From assembly GCA_030019205.1 (NCBI GenBank), contig JASEFH010000014.1, forward strand, positions 1 through 64,000: 64,000 nt of DNA, written 5' to 3'. The notes under the pieces are model-generated. The model was not told the DNA's origin. It saw only the letters and a program-made list of their open reading frames with translations, and did not search any database. The translations under genes were made by a program, and so were the position numbers. This stretch comes from Methanomicrobiales archaeon. Its GTDB lineage: Archaea; Halobacteriota; Methanomicrobia; Methanomicrobiales; JACTUA01. Each line of letters starts with the position of its first letter. Position 1 is the first letter of the stretch. Positions 43,359 through 51,767 of the stretch are shown in pieces.

Positions 43359-44510
43359 ATGCAAGCGGTTATACTGGCTGCCGGGGAAGGAACCCGTCTG
43401 CGCCCCCTCACGGGCAGCAGACCCAAGGCGATGATCCCCATCGCCAACCGTCCGATCATCGGCTACGTGATCGACTCCCTGGTGAAAAACGGGATCCGGG
43501 ACATCATCATCGTCATCGGATACAGGAAAGAGCAGGTGAGCACGTACCTGAACCAGCTGGACATCCCGGTGACGGTGGTGGTGCAGGACCGCCAGCTGGG
43601 CACCGCCCATGCCCTGAAGGCGGCGGAAAAGGAGATCCGCGAGGACTTCCTGCTGCTCCCCGGCGACAACTACATCGACCCGAAGTCCATCGCCCGCATC
43701 AAAGACGAGACGAACGCGATGCTGGTGAAGGAGCACCCGAACCCCTCGAACTTTGGAGTCGTCGTCATCAGCGGGGACCGGATCGTCGACATCGTGGAGA
43801 AGCCCGAACTCGCGCCCACGCATACGGTCAGCACCGGCATCTTCTCTCTCCAGAAAGATTTTATCCAGCACCTGAATAGAACGGAGATTCCGGATGTCGT
43901 CGGCTGCATGCTCAAAGAGGGGTTCCGCATGAAGGCGGTGTACGCCGAAGACTGGCAGGATGCGATCTATCCCTGGGACATCCTGAAGCTGAACGCGCAG
44001 CTGCTCAAAGGCGTGGCCTCCCGGCGGGGCGGCACCCTGCACGGGAGCGTCACCCTGCAGGGCCCGGTCAGCATCGGGAACGGCACGGTTATCGGCCCCA
44101 ACACCGTCGTCTACGGTCCGGTCGTCATCGGCGATGACTGCCGCATCGGTCCGAACTGCTGCATCATGCCCCAGTCCAGCATCGGGTCGCGGGTGGAGAT
44201 CGAGCCGTTCAGCCTTCTCGGCAACGCGCTCCTGATGGACGATACCCGGATCGGCTCCCATTCCCGCATCTGCGACATGGTCGTGGGCAGCGGCTGCGTG
44301 CTGTCGGACCACACCACGAGCCGCCAGGACGAGACGATCTTCAAGATCGACAGCGGACTGCACAGGGCCCGCTTCGGCGCCATCCTGGGCGACCGGGTGC
44401 GTGCCGCCCCCTTCACGGTCTTCCGGAACTGCATCGTGGGCAACAACGTCGCGATTCGGGAGGGGCGCACCATCACGGGGCAGGTCCCCGAGGGAGTCGT
44501 GGTGATCTAG
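43359..44510 (+). CDS. Sugar-1-phosphate nucleotidyltransferase with beta-helix domain (GlmU paralogue)
   Basis: This 383-residue protein has the same overall plan: VILAAGEGTRLRPLTGSRPK, LLLPGDNYIDP, and the family EKPELAPTHTVSTGIF. Its beta helix has lost the NYVGDS/GAGT acetyltransferase signature. At the equivalent point it reads SHSRICDMVVGSGCVLSDHT. It may therefore be a pyrophosphorylase only, for a second sugar such as Glc-1-P or GlcNAc-1-P, or have a changed acyl specificity. It lies between glmU and glmS with tight spacing. Confidence 0.88.
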   Translation: MQAVILAAGEGTRLRPLTGSRPKAMIPIANRPIIGYVIDSLVKNGIRDIIIVIGYRKEQVSTYLNQLDIPVTVVVQDRQLGTAHALKAAEKEIREDFLLLPGDNYIDPKSIARIKDETNAMLVKEHPNPSNFGVVVISGDRIVDIVEKPELAPTHTVSTGIFSLQKDFIQHLNRTEIPDVVGCMLKEGFRMKAVYAEDWQDAIYPWDILKLNAQLLKGVASRRGGTLHGSVTLQGPVSIGNGTVIGPNTVVYGPVVIGDDCRIGPNCCIMPQSSIGSRVEIEPFSLLGNALLMDDTRIGSHSRICDMVVGSGCVLSDHTTSRQDETIFKIDSGLHRARFGAILGDRVRAAPFTVFRNCIVGNNVAIREGRTITGQVPEGVVVI

Positions 44511-46250
44511 GTGTGCGGGATCATCGGGTATATCGGGCGGCGGGACGCGGCTCCGGTGCTGATCCAGGGCCTCCGGAAGCTGGAGTACCGGGGCTACGAC
44601 TCCTTCGGCATCGCCACGGTCGGGTCGAGTCTCGAGGTGGTGAAGCGCGCGGGCAAGATCTCCGATGCGGCGCTCTCCGGCAATCGCCTGCACGGCAGGG
44701 TGGGCATCGGGCACACCCGCTGGGCCACCCACGGCGAGCCGAACGACAGGAACGCCCATCCCCACGTGGACTGCACAGCCTCCATCGCCGTGGTCCATAA
44801 CGGCATCATCGAGAACTTCATCGAACTGCGGAAGGAGCTCGCTGCCCGCGGCCACACCTTCCGCTCCGAGACCGACACCGAGGTGATCGCCCACCTCGTC
44901 GAGGAGAACTTCGAGGGCGACCTGCTCTCGGCCGTCGAGGCGGCGATCGGCAGGCTGCACGGTTCGTACGCGCTGCTCGCCATCGCCCGGGACGACCCCC
45001 GCATCGTCGCCGCCCGGGAGAAGAGCCCCCTCGTTCTCGGGATCGGCGACGGGGAGCTCCTCGCCGCCTCGGACATGACCCCGCTCCTGGAGTACACCGA
45101 GCGGGTGATCTTCCTCGAGGATGGCGATGTCGCCACGATCGAGGCGGAGAGAGTCGAGATCCGGAACCGGGGGAGGGTCGTCGAGCGGCCCCTGGAGACG
45201 GTGAACTGGGGCATGGAGGACGTCAAACTGGGCGCCTTCGAGCATTACATGCTGAAAGAGATCTACGAGCAGCCGCAGGTCTTCTACGAGACGTTCCGTT
45301 CCGCGGCGGACCCGGAGATCAGCGGGATGTTCCGGGGCAGCTCCTCCGTGACCGTGGTCGCCTGCGGGACGTCGCTCCACGCAGGGCTGATCTTCAAGTA
45401 TCTTCTGGAGGGGCTCTGCGGCATCCCCGTGCGCGTGGAGTTCGCCTCCGAGTTCAAGTACTTCACCCCGCCGCTGCGGGAGCTGGTGATCGGCGTGACG
45501 CAGTCCGGCGAGACCGCGGATACGCTGGCGGCCCTGCGGAAGGCCAAGACATACAACTGCCCGACGCTCGCCATCACCAACGTGCAGGGCAGCACCGTGA
45601 CCCGGATCGCCGACCGCACACTGCTCATGCGGGCCGGCCCGGAGATCGGGGTGGCGGCGACGAAGTCGTTCATCGCCCAGATCGCGGTGTTCATGCAGAT
45701 AGCGAACGCGCTCTGCGACGGCGAGCTCACCGACGCGCTCTCCCGCGCGCACCTGGCGATCAGCGAGGCGCTGTCTCTCGACGTGACGGAGGGGGTCGAG
45801 CTCTGCAGGCGTGCCGATCATATCTTCTTCGTGGGGCGGGGCCCCTTCTACCCCGTCTCCCTGGAGGGCGCGCTGAAGATGAAGGAGATCTCCTACATCC
45901 CGGCCGAAGGTTACGCCGCCGGGGAGCTGAAGCACGGGCCGTTCGCCCTGCTGACGCCGAAGACGACGGTCGTCGCCGTCTGCCTTCCCGGGAACACCTA
46001 CGGGGTGATGCTCTCGAACATCAAGGAGATGAAGGCGCGGGGGGCGCCGGTGATCGCGCTCGGCGAGCGGGGGGACACCCAGCTTGCCGAGGTGGTGGAC
46101 ATCTTCATCCCCCTGCCGAAGACCTCCTACCTGGTCGGGCTGCTCACGTCGAGCGTCGTCTTCCAGCTGCTCTCCTACCACACCGCACGAGCGCTCGACC
46201 GTGACATCGATAAACCGAGAAATCTTGCCAAGAGTGTGACTGTCGAATGA
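44511..46250 (+). CDS. glmS: Glutamine--fructose-6-phosphate aminotransferase
   Basis: This 579-residue enzyme makes glucosamine-6-phosphate. The N-terminal nucleophile is Cys2 (MCGIIGYIG), with GHTRWATHGEPNDRNAHPH as in GlmS. Two SIS domains follow, with VACGTSLHAGLIFK and GVTQSGETADTLAALRKAK, and the protein ends in KPRNLAKSVTVE, the usual C-tail. The start is a GTG immediately after the TAG of the preceding gene. It overlaps the acyltransferase gene by 4 bp. Confidence 0.97.
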   Translation: MCGIIGYIGRRDAAPVLIQGLRKLEYRGYDSFGIATVGSSLEVVKRAGKISDAALSGNRLHGRVGIGHTRWATHGEPNDRNAHPHVDCTASIAVVHNGIIENFIELRKELAARGHTFRSETDTEVIAHLVEENFEGDLLSAVEAAIGRLHGSYALLAIARDDPRIVAAREKSPLVLGIGDGELLAASDMTPLLEYTERVIFLEDGDVATIEAERVEIRNRGRVVERPLETVNWGMEDVKLGAFEHYMLKEIYEQPQVFYETFRSAADPEISGMFRGSSSVTVVACGTSLHAGLIFKYLLEGLCGIPVRVEFASEFKYFTPPLRELVIGVTQSGETADTLAALRKAKTYNCPTLAITNVQGSTVTRIADRTLLMRAGPEIGVAATKSFIAQIAVFMQIANALCDGELTDALSRAHLAISEALSLDVTEGVELCRRADHIFFVGRGPFYPVSLEGALKMKEISYIPAEGYAAGELKHGPFALLTPKTTVVAVCLPGNTYGVMLSNIKEMKARGAPVIALGERGDTQLAEVVDIFIPLPKTSYLVGLLTSSVVFQLLSYHTARALDRDIDKPRNLAKSVTVE

Positions 46251-46837
46251 TGGAGTACGGCACGAACCGCCTCGGAGAAGGGGCGACAATCTTCGAACCG
46301 GTAACGCTGGGGTTCCCCTCCCGCTCGCGGATGGGCAGCGAAGGGTATCCGGGCACTACCGTCGGCAGGAACGCGGTGCTGCGTTCCGGAACGATCCTCT
46401 ACTGCGACGTGACGATCGGCGACGACTTCTCGACCGGCCACAACGTGCTGGTGCGGGAGATGACGCGCATCGGCGACCGGGTCGCTCTGGGGACCGCCAC
46501 GATCGTGGAGGGCCACTGCACCATCGGATCCGACGTGCGGGTCCAGAGCATGGTGTTCATCCCGACGCACACCACGATCGGGGACCGGGTCTTCATCGGG
46601 CCGAACGTGGTGCTGACGAACGATCGATATCCCCCGCACGGGCGGCCGGAACTGCGGGGACCGACGCTGGAGGCCGGCGCGACCATCGGCGCGAACGCCA
46701 CCATCCTGCCGGGGCTGACCGTCGGGGAAGGCGCGCTGGTCGCCGCCGGTGCCGTCGTGACACGGGACGTCCCGCCCCGCATGCTCGCGATAGGCGCTCC
46801 CGCCCGGATCCGCGCACTTCCCGAAGGGGTGCAGTGA
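46247..46837 (+). CDS. Left-handed beta-helix N-acetyltransferase (WbpD-like)
   Basis: This 196-residue acyltransferase is built almost entirely of hexapeptide repeats, for example VGRNAVLRSGTILYCDVTIG and TIGANATILPGLTVGEG, and ends with the VVTRDVPPRMLAIGAPARI typical of WbbJ/WbpD-type enzymes. The length matches WbpD (about 190). Next to DegT, Gfo/Idh and UDP-sugar dehydrogenase genes, it is best read as the enzyme that acetylates the 3-amino group of a UDP-diamino-uronic acid. This is inference from context. It overlaps both neighbours by 4 bp. Confidence 0.88.
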   Translation: MMEYGTNRLGEGATIFEPVTLGFPSRSRMGSEGYPGTTVGRNAVLRSGTILYCDVTIGDDFSTGHNVLVREMTRIGDRVALGTATIVEGHCTIGSDVRVQSMVFIPTHTTIGDRVFIGPNVVLTNDRYPPHGRPELRGPTLEAGATIGANATILPGLTVGEGALVAAGAVVTRDVPPRMLAIGAPARIRALPEGVQ

Positions 46838-47928
46838 TGCAGATTCCTATCGCCCGCCCCGCCCTCGGGCAGGAGGAGGCGGAGGGGGTGCTGCAGGTGC
46901 TCCAGTCGGGCATGCTGGTGCAGGGGAAGCTGGTCGCCGAGTTCGAGCAGCGGTTCGCCGACTACTGCGGCACCCGCGGCGCGGTGGCCACGAACTCCGG
47001 CACCGCCGCCCTCCACGCGGCGCTCCACGCCGCGGGCATCGGCCCCGGGGACGAGGTGCTCGTGCCGTCGTTCACCTTCTTCGCCACCGCGAGCAGCGTC
47101 TCGATGTGCGGCGCGACGCCGGTCTTCGTGGACGTGGACCGCTCCACGTTCAACATCGATCCCGCGAGCCTGGCAGAGCACGTCACGCCCCGGACGAAGG
47201 CGGTCGTCGGGGTCCACCTCTTCGGTCAGCCCTTCGATCTGGCGGCGGTGCAGGAGATCTGCGAGGATCGCGCCCTCCTCCTCGTCGAGGATGCAGCGCA
47301 GGCGCACGGGGCGACGTACGGCGGCAGGAAGGTGGGGAGTTTCGGGATCGCCGGCTGCTTCTCCTTCTACGCGACGAAGAACATGATCACCGGCGAGGGG
47401 GGCATGGTCACCGCGGACGACCCCGCGTTCCTGGAGCGGGTCCGCCTCTTCATCAACCACGGGCAGAGCCAGAAGTACCTGCACACCACACTCGGCTACA
47501 ACCTCCGCATGACGGACCTGGAGGCGGCGATCGGGCTGGTGCAGCTCCAGAAGCTGGAGGGGTTCAACGAGCGCCGCCGCCACAACGCCGATTACTACGA
47601 TCGCCATATCCGCACACGGGGGCTATCCCTGCCGTTCTGCATGCCCGGCGTGCGGCACGTCTACCACCAGTACGTGGTGCGGGTGGAGGAGTCCTGCCCC
47701 CTGGCGCGCGATGCCCTGTCGCAGTACCTGAACGGGCGGGGCGTGGGGAACGCTGTCCACTACCCGATCCCCCTCCACATGCAGCCGCTCTACCGCTCTC
47801 CGTCCTCCAACGGGCTGTGTCCCGTCGCGGAGAGGCTGGCGGCGCAGGTGCTCTCCCTCCCCGTCCATCCCGGGGTGACGGACGAGCAGCTGGACTACGT
47901 CTGTTCGGTCCTGAACGAGGTCGGCTAG
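46834..47928 (+). CDS. DegT/DnrJ/EryC1/StrS aminotransferase (WbpE-like)
   Basis: This 364-residue PLP-dependent sugar aminotransferase has the N-terminal motif GQEEAEGVLQVLQSGMLVQG, then ATNSGTAALHAAL, VEDAAQAHGATYGG, and the Schiff-base lysine in FYATKNMITGEGGM. The family aminates keto-sugars on nucleotide carriers. With the flanking acetyltransferase and Gfo/Idh dehydrogenase, the likely reaction is 3-amination of a UDP-3-keto-GlcNAcA. It starts in the acyltransferase stop (ATGA) and ends 2 bp before the Gfo/Idh gene. Confidence 0.92.
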   Translation: MMQIPIARPALGQEEAEGVLQVLQSGMLVQGKLVAEFEQRFADYCGTRGAVATNSGTAALHAALHAAGIGPGDEVLVPSFTFFATASSVSMCGATPVFVDVDRSTFNIDPASLAEHVTPRTKAVVGVHLFGQPFDLAAVQEICEDRALLLVEDAAQAHGATYGGRKVGSFGIAGCFSFYATKNMITGEGGMVTADDPAFLERVRLFINHGQSQKYLHTTLGYNLRMTDLEAAIGLVQLQKLEGFNERRRHNADYYDRHIRTRGLSLPFCMPGVRHVYHQYVVRVEESCPLARDALSQYLNGRGVGNAVHYPIPLHMQPLYRSPSSNGLCPVAERLAAQVLSLPVHPGVTDEQLDYVCSVLNEVG

Positions 47929-47930
47929 CC

Positions 47931-48878
47931 ATGGATGTCGGTGTCATCGGCGTGGGGGCGATGGGGCGCAACCACGTGCGCGTCCTCTCCGAGCTCAAAG
48001 ACGTGGACCGGCTCTACGTCCACGATCCGGACGCCCGGGCGGCAGAGTCCGCCGCAGCCGCCTGCGGGGCGATCCCCTGCAGATCGTCGGAAGAACTGCT
48101 CGAACGGGTGGACGCCGTGAGCATCTGCGTCCCCACGCCCCACCACCACACCGTGGCGCTGGAGGCGTTCCGGCGGGGGGTGCACACGCTCATCGAGAAG
48201 CCGCTCTGCGCCAGCACCGCGGACGGCGCCGATCTGATCGCGGCGATACCGGAGCACCTGGTCGTGGGCGTGGGCCACATCGAGCGGTTCAACCCGATCG
48301 TCGAGGAGATCCGGCGCATCAACCGCAACCCCCTCTACGTGGAGCTGAAACGGCACAATCCCGCATCCGCCCGCATGACGGGCACATCGGTCGTGGAGGA
48401 CCTGATGATCCACGACATCGACATCGTGTTCCACCGCCTCTTCGGCGGGCCCTACCAGCTCTCGAGTGTCGGGAACGACGACTTCTGTTCGGCGCTGCTG
48501 AAGTTCGGCCCGACTCCCGTCTACCTGTCCGCGAGCCGGAAAGCCTCCAAGAAGATCCGCATGATCTACGTGGAGGACGAGGAGTGCTCGGTGGAGGGCG
48601 ACTTCATGACCCAGGAGGTCTTCGTCTACCGCAAGCCCGAGAAGTACAGCCTGCGGGACGGGCGCTACATCCAGGAGAACATCATCGAGAAGGTGCTGGT
48701 GAACAAGGTGGAGCCCCTGAAGCTGGAGCTGGGAACGTTCGTCCAGTGCATCCGCCGGGGGAGCGAGTTCCCCGTGACGCCGCAGCAGGCGCTCCACAAC
48801 CTGCGGATCTGCGAGGAGATCCGGGCGGGCAACTTCGGAATCCGCGATGCGGCCGCGACTGCCGCCGCATCCGGATAG
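47931..48878 (+). CDS. Gfo/Idh/MocA-family oxidoreductase (WbpB-like)
   Basis: This 315-residue NAD-dependent enzyme has the Rossmann motif GVIGVGAMGRNHVRVL at the N-terminus, AVSICVPTPHH, and the family motif EKPLCAS. DLMIHDIDIVFH carries the catalytic-region histidine and aspartate. In the WbpABDE pathway this family oxidises C3 of UDP-GlcNAcA. The gene lies 2 bp after the aminotransferase and 34 bp before a UDP-sugar dehydrogenase, which supports that role. GTT start alternatives were rejected. Confidence 0.9.
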   Translation: MDVGVIGVGAMGRNHVRVLSELKDVDRLYVHDPDARAAESAAAACGAIPCRSSEELLERVDAVSICVPTPHHHTVALEAFRRGVHTLIEKPLCASTADGADLIAAIPEHLVVGVGHIERFNPIVEEIRRINRNPLYVELKRHNPASARMTGTSVVEDLMIHDIDIVFHRLFGGPYQLSSVGNDDFCSALLKFGPTPVYLSASRKASKKIRMIYVEDEECSVEGDFMTQEVFVYRKPEKYSLRDGRYIQENIIEKVLVNKVEPLKLELGTFVQCIRRGSEFPVTPQQALHNLRICEEIRAGNFGIRDAAATAAASG

Positions 48879-48912
48879 CTTGAAATATTCACGGGATACA
48901 GGTCTTGGCAGA

Positions 48913-50385
48913 ATGAGCGAGAGACTGGCTGCACTGCTCAGGGAGCGCGGTCCCATACGGAGGATCGGTGTCGTCGGCATGGGATACGTGGGGATCCCGG
49001 CCGCTGCGCTTTTTGCGGACTCGAAGGCATTCGATTTCGTGTACGGGTTCCAGCGGGCATCGTCCACCTCCGGGTACAAGGTGGAGATGCTGAACCGCGG
49101 GGAGAGTCCGCTCCGGGGAGAGGAGCCCGGCCTGGCGGATCTCATCGCGAAGGTGGTCCGCGCCGGGCGGTTCCGCTGCACCTCGGACTTCTCGAAGGTC
49201 GGCGATCTCGACGCGGTCACGCTCGCCATCCAGACGCCGTTTGCGAACCCGAAAGACCTGGAACCGGACTTCAGCGCGCTCTTCGAGGGGCTGAAGACGG
49301 TCGGGCGGCACATCACGCCCGGCACCCTGGTGGTGCTGGAGTCGACGGTCACCCCCGGCACCACGGCGGGGGCGGCGCGGGAGGTCCTGGAGTCGGAGTC
49401 CGGTCTCCGCGCCGGGGAGGAGTTCGCCCTCGCCCATGCGCCCGAGCGGGTGATGGTCGGGCGGCTGCTGCGCAACCTCCGCGAGCACGATCGCATCGTG
49501 GGAGGGATCGATCCGGTCAGCACGCAGAGGGCGGTCGAGCTCTACTCCCCCATCCTCACCGCGGGGAGGGTCATCCCCATGACGGCGACGGCCGCCGAGG
49601 TGACCAAGACCGCCGAGAACACGTTCCGCGACCTCCAGATCGCCGCCATCAACGAACTGGCCCTCTACTGCGAGGCGATGGGCATCAACGTCTACGACGT
49701 GCGGGCGGGCATCGACAGCCTGAAGGGCGACGGGATCACCCGCGCCGTCCTCCACCCGGGCGCGGGCGTGGGCGGGCACTGCCTGACCAAGGACACCTAC
49801 CACCTGGAGCGGGGCGCCCGCACCAGCGGGGGCCCGCTGGACTACCCCGAGGGGCGGGAGTCCCTCTTCACCCTGGCGCGGGCGATCAACGACTTCATGC
49901 CCCGCCACATGTTCACCCTCACGGCGGAGGCTCTCGCACGGATTGGCAAGCGGCCTGCCACCTCCCGGGTCGCCCTCCTGGGCTGGGCCTTCATCCGCAA
50001 CTCGGACGATGCACGGAACACGCCGGCCGAGCCGTACCGGGACCTGCTGCTCGATGCCGGTGCCGAGGTCCGTGTCCACGATCCCTACGTGGAGCACTAC
50101 CCCGATGTTCCGATCCTCCGCGACATCCGCGAGGCGCTGGACGGCGCGGACGCCGTCGCCATCTTCACCGACCACCGTGAGTACGCCGCCCTCTCTCCGT
50201 CCGCTCTGCGGCAGGCGATGGGGACGGAGCACCCCGTCATCGTCGACGGGCGGAACGTCGTGGATCCGGATCTCTTCATCGGTGCGGGGTTCGTCTACAA
50301 GGGCATCGGGCGGGGCGACAAGAACAGCCATCCCCTCCCGCTTCGATCCCGTGCCGGAATCGAAGTGCGGCAGACCAACTGCTAA
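48913..50385 (+). CDS. UDP-N-acetyl-hexosamine 6-dehydrogenase (WbpA/WecC family)
   Basis: This 490-residue NAD-dependent enzyme oxidises a UDP-HexNAc to the uronic acid. The N-terminal Rossmann motif is GVVGMGYVGIPAAALFAD, with VLESTVTPGTT and the catalytic cysteine in GVGGHCLTKDTY. A C-terminal UDP-binding domain has LGWAFIRNSDDARNTPAEPY. UDP-GlcNAc (WbpA) and UDP-ManNAc (WecC) enzymes look alike. No epimerase gene is present here, which favours UDP-GlcNAc. The ATG at 48913 follows a short gap with CTTGAAATATTC upstream, a weak TATA candidate. Confidence 0.92.
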   Translation: MSERLAALLRERGPIRRIGVVGMGYVGIPAAALFADSKAFDFVYGFQRASSTSGYKVEMLNRGESPLRGEEPGLADLIAKVVRAGRFRCTSDFSKVGDLDAVTLAIQTPFANPKDLEPDFSALFEGLKTVGRHITPGTLVVLESTVTPGTTAGAAREVLESESGLRAGEEFALAHAPERVMVGRLLRNLREHDRIVGGIDPVSTQRAVELYSPILTAGRVIPMTATAAEVTKTAENTFRDLQIAAINELALYCEAMGINVYDVRAGIDSLKGDGITRAVLHPGAGVGGHCLTKDTYHLERGARTSGGPLDYPEGRESLFTLARAINDFMPRHMFTLTAEALARIGKRPATSRVALLGWAFIRNSDDARNTPAEPYRDLLLDAGAEVRVHDPYVEHYPDVPILRDIREALDGADAVAIFTDHREYAALSPSALRQAMGTEHPVIVDGRNVVDPDLFIGAGFVYKGIGRGDKNSHPLPLRSRAGIEVRQTNC

Positions 50386-50410
50386 ATAGCATCCCGATAG
50401 AGATCTAACC

Positions 50411-51526
50411 ATGCTGCTGGAGCTGGGGGCATCGCTCCTGATCCTTGCCATTCTCCCCTATGCGGTGTATCTCCTGGGCGTCACGGCGGGCAGGAAGCTC
50501 CCGGCAGCCCCGATCCCGTCCTCCCTCCCTCCCGTCAGCATCGTCATCGCCGCCTACAACGAGGCGGCGGTTCTGGAGCGGCGTCTCGCAAACCTCTCGC
50601 GGTCCTCCTACCCGCGGGACCTCTACGAGGTGATCCTGGTGGACGACTGCTCCACCGATGGCACGCGGGATATCGCTGAGGCGACCCTGGAACGGCTCGG
50701 CATCCGCCACAGGGTCGTCGCCAATACCGAACGCCTGGGGCCCGCCCGCTCCTACAACCGTGCGATCTCGCTCGCCTCCCACGATATCGTCGTCACTACG
50801 GATGCCGACGTCTTCTTCGAACAGGATGCCCTCCTCCTCTTGATCGCGCGGCTCGTGAGCGACCATGCAATCGTCGCGGTGTGCGGGGACCTGCGCCCCC
50901 TCCCGGATCGGACCTCCACGCGGGCGATGGAGAGCGTCTACCGGGGGTACTATGGGCGGATGTGCGACTGGGAGAGCGCGATTGACGCCTGCTACACGTT
51001 CAACGGCGCTCTCGTGGCCTTCAAGCGCTCCGAGATCCAGCGGATCGAGGATCGGCGGGGTGCGGACGACGCCAACACGGCGTTCGAGGCGATACGCCGG
51101 GGCCGCCGGGCGGTGTACGAGATCCGTGCGGTGGTGTTCGAGGAGATCCCGGAGGGCATCCCGAAGCAGTACCGCCAGAAGGTGCGGCGGGCGACAGGGC
51201 TGATCGAGGCGACCCTGAACAACCTGGACCTGCTCCGGTCGGACCGCCCGTTCTCGCGGTTCGTCTACCCCCTCCGCATCTGGATGTTCCTGTTCACGCC
51301 GGCGATCTTCTCGGCGGGCAGTATCCTGGCGCTCCTGGGGCTGCTCCTGATCGCCCCGCTCTTCGCCGCCGTTCTGGTCGCGGGTCTCGCCGCGACCATG
51401 GCGCTCTTCCGGACTGCTTTCCTGAACGCCTTCGTCTTCAACCAGATCTGCCTGCTGATGGGTCTGCTGAAGCTCGGGACCGACGTGCGGGCATGGGAGA
51501 GCACCTCGAGAAAGAGCCCGAACTGA
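50411..51526 (+). CDS. Membrane glycosyltransferase family 2
   Basis: This 371-residue processive-type GT2 has an N-terminal membrane helix (residues 5-27), then the GT-A domain with VSIVIAAYNEAAVLERRL, VILVDDCSTDGTRD, TTDADVFFEQDALL and YRQKVRRATGLIEA at the Q/RxxRW position. Two or more C-terminal helices follow (residues 290-355). It would add a sugar to a lipid-linked glycan at the inner face. It is the last gene before aglB, 241 bp away. Confidence 0.88.
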   Translation: MLLELGASLLILAILPYAVYLLGVTAGRKLPAAPIPSSLPPVSIVIAAYNEAAVLERRLANLSRSSYPRDLYEVILVDDCSTDGTRDIAEATLERLGIRHRVVANTERLGPARSYNRAISLASHDIVVTTDADVFFEQDALLLLIARLVSDHAIVAVCGDLRPLPDRTSTRAMESVYRGYYGRMCDWESAIDACYTFNGALVAFKRSEIQRIEDRRGADDANTAFEAIRRGRRAVYEIRAVVFEEIPEGIPKQYRQKVRRATGLIEATLNNLDLLRSDRPFSRFVYPLRIWMFLFTPAIFSAGSILALLGLLLIAPLFAAVLVAGLAATMALFRTAFLNAFVFNQICLLMGLLKLGTDVRAWESTSRKSPN

Positions 51527-51726
51527 CGCCAGCCCCTTCGCCCCCCGCGGATGCCCCGGGACGGAACGCCATGCCTCAAAAGGGCGGGTGCCGGGCGCGG
51601 GATCGGGAGTACCGTATGCGGCGTCTCCGCCGTGGCCGTTCGCCCGCACCCTTCTGTCGGATGGGTTGCGATGACCGGCATCGCAGCGGCAAATCGGCAG
51701 AATTCGCCGCTGCAATCCCAACCAAA

Positions 51727-51763
51727 TTTATTAATATCTCCAATCGAGACATTAAAAGGAGAC
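51727..51763 (+). promoter_or_regulatory. Promoter and ribosome binding site of the second aglB
   Basis: TTTATTAATATC at 51727-51738 is a strong archaeal TATA box, and AAAGGAGA lies just before the ATG at 51768. It shows that aglB can be transcribed separately from the upstream sugar genes. Confidence 0.6.
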
Positions 51764-51767
51764 TCTA

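Noticed and set aside
43260-46289. A 1009-codon minus-strand frame
   Set aside because: It lies opposite the glmU paralogue and glmS, whose products are certain. The composition is that of a shadow frame.
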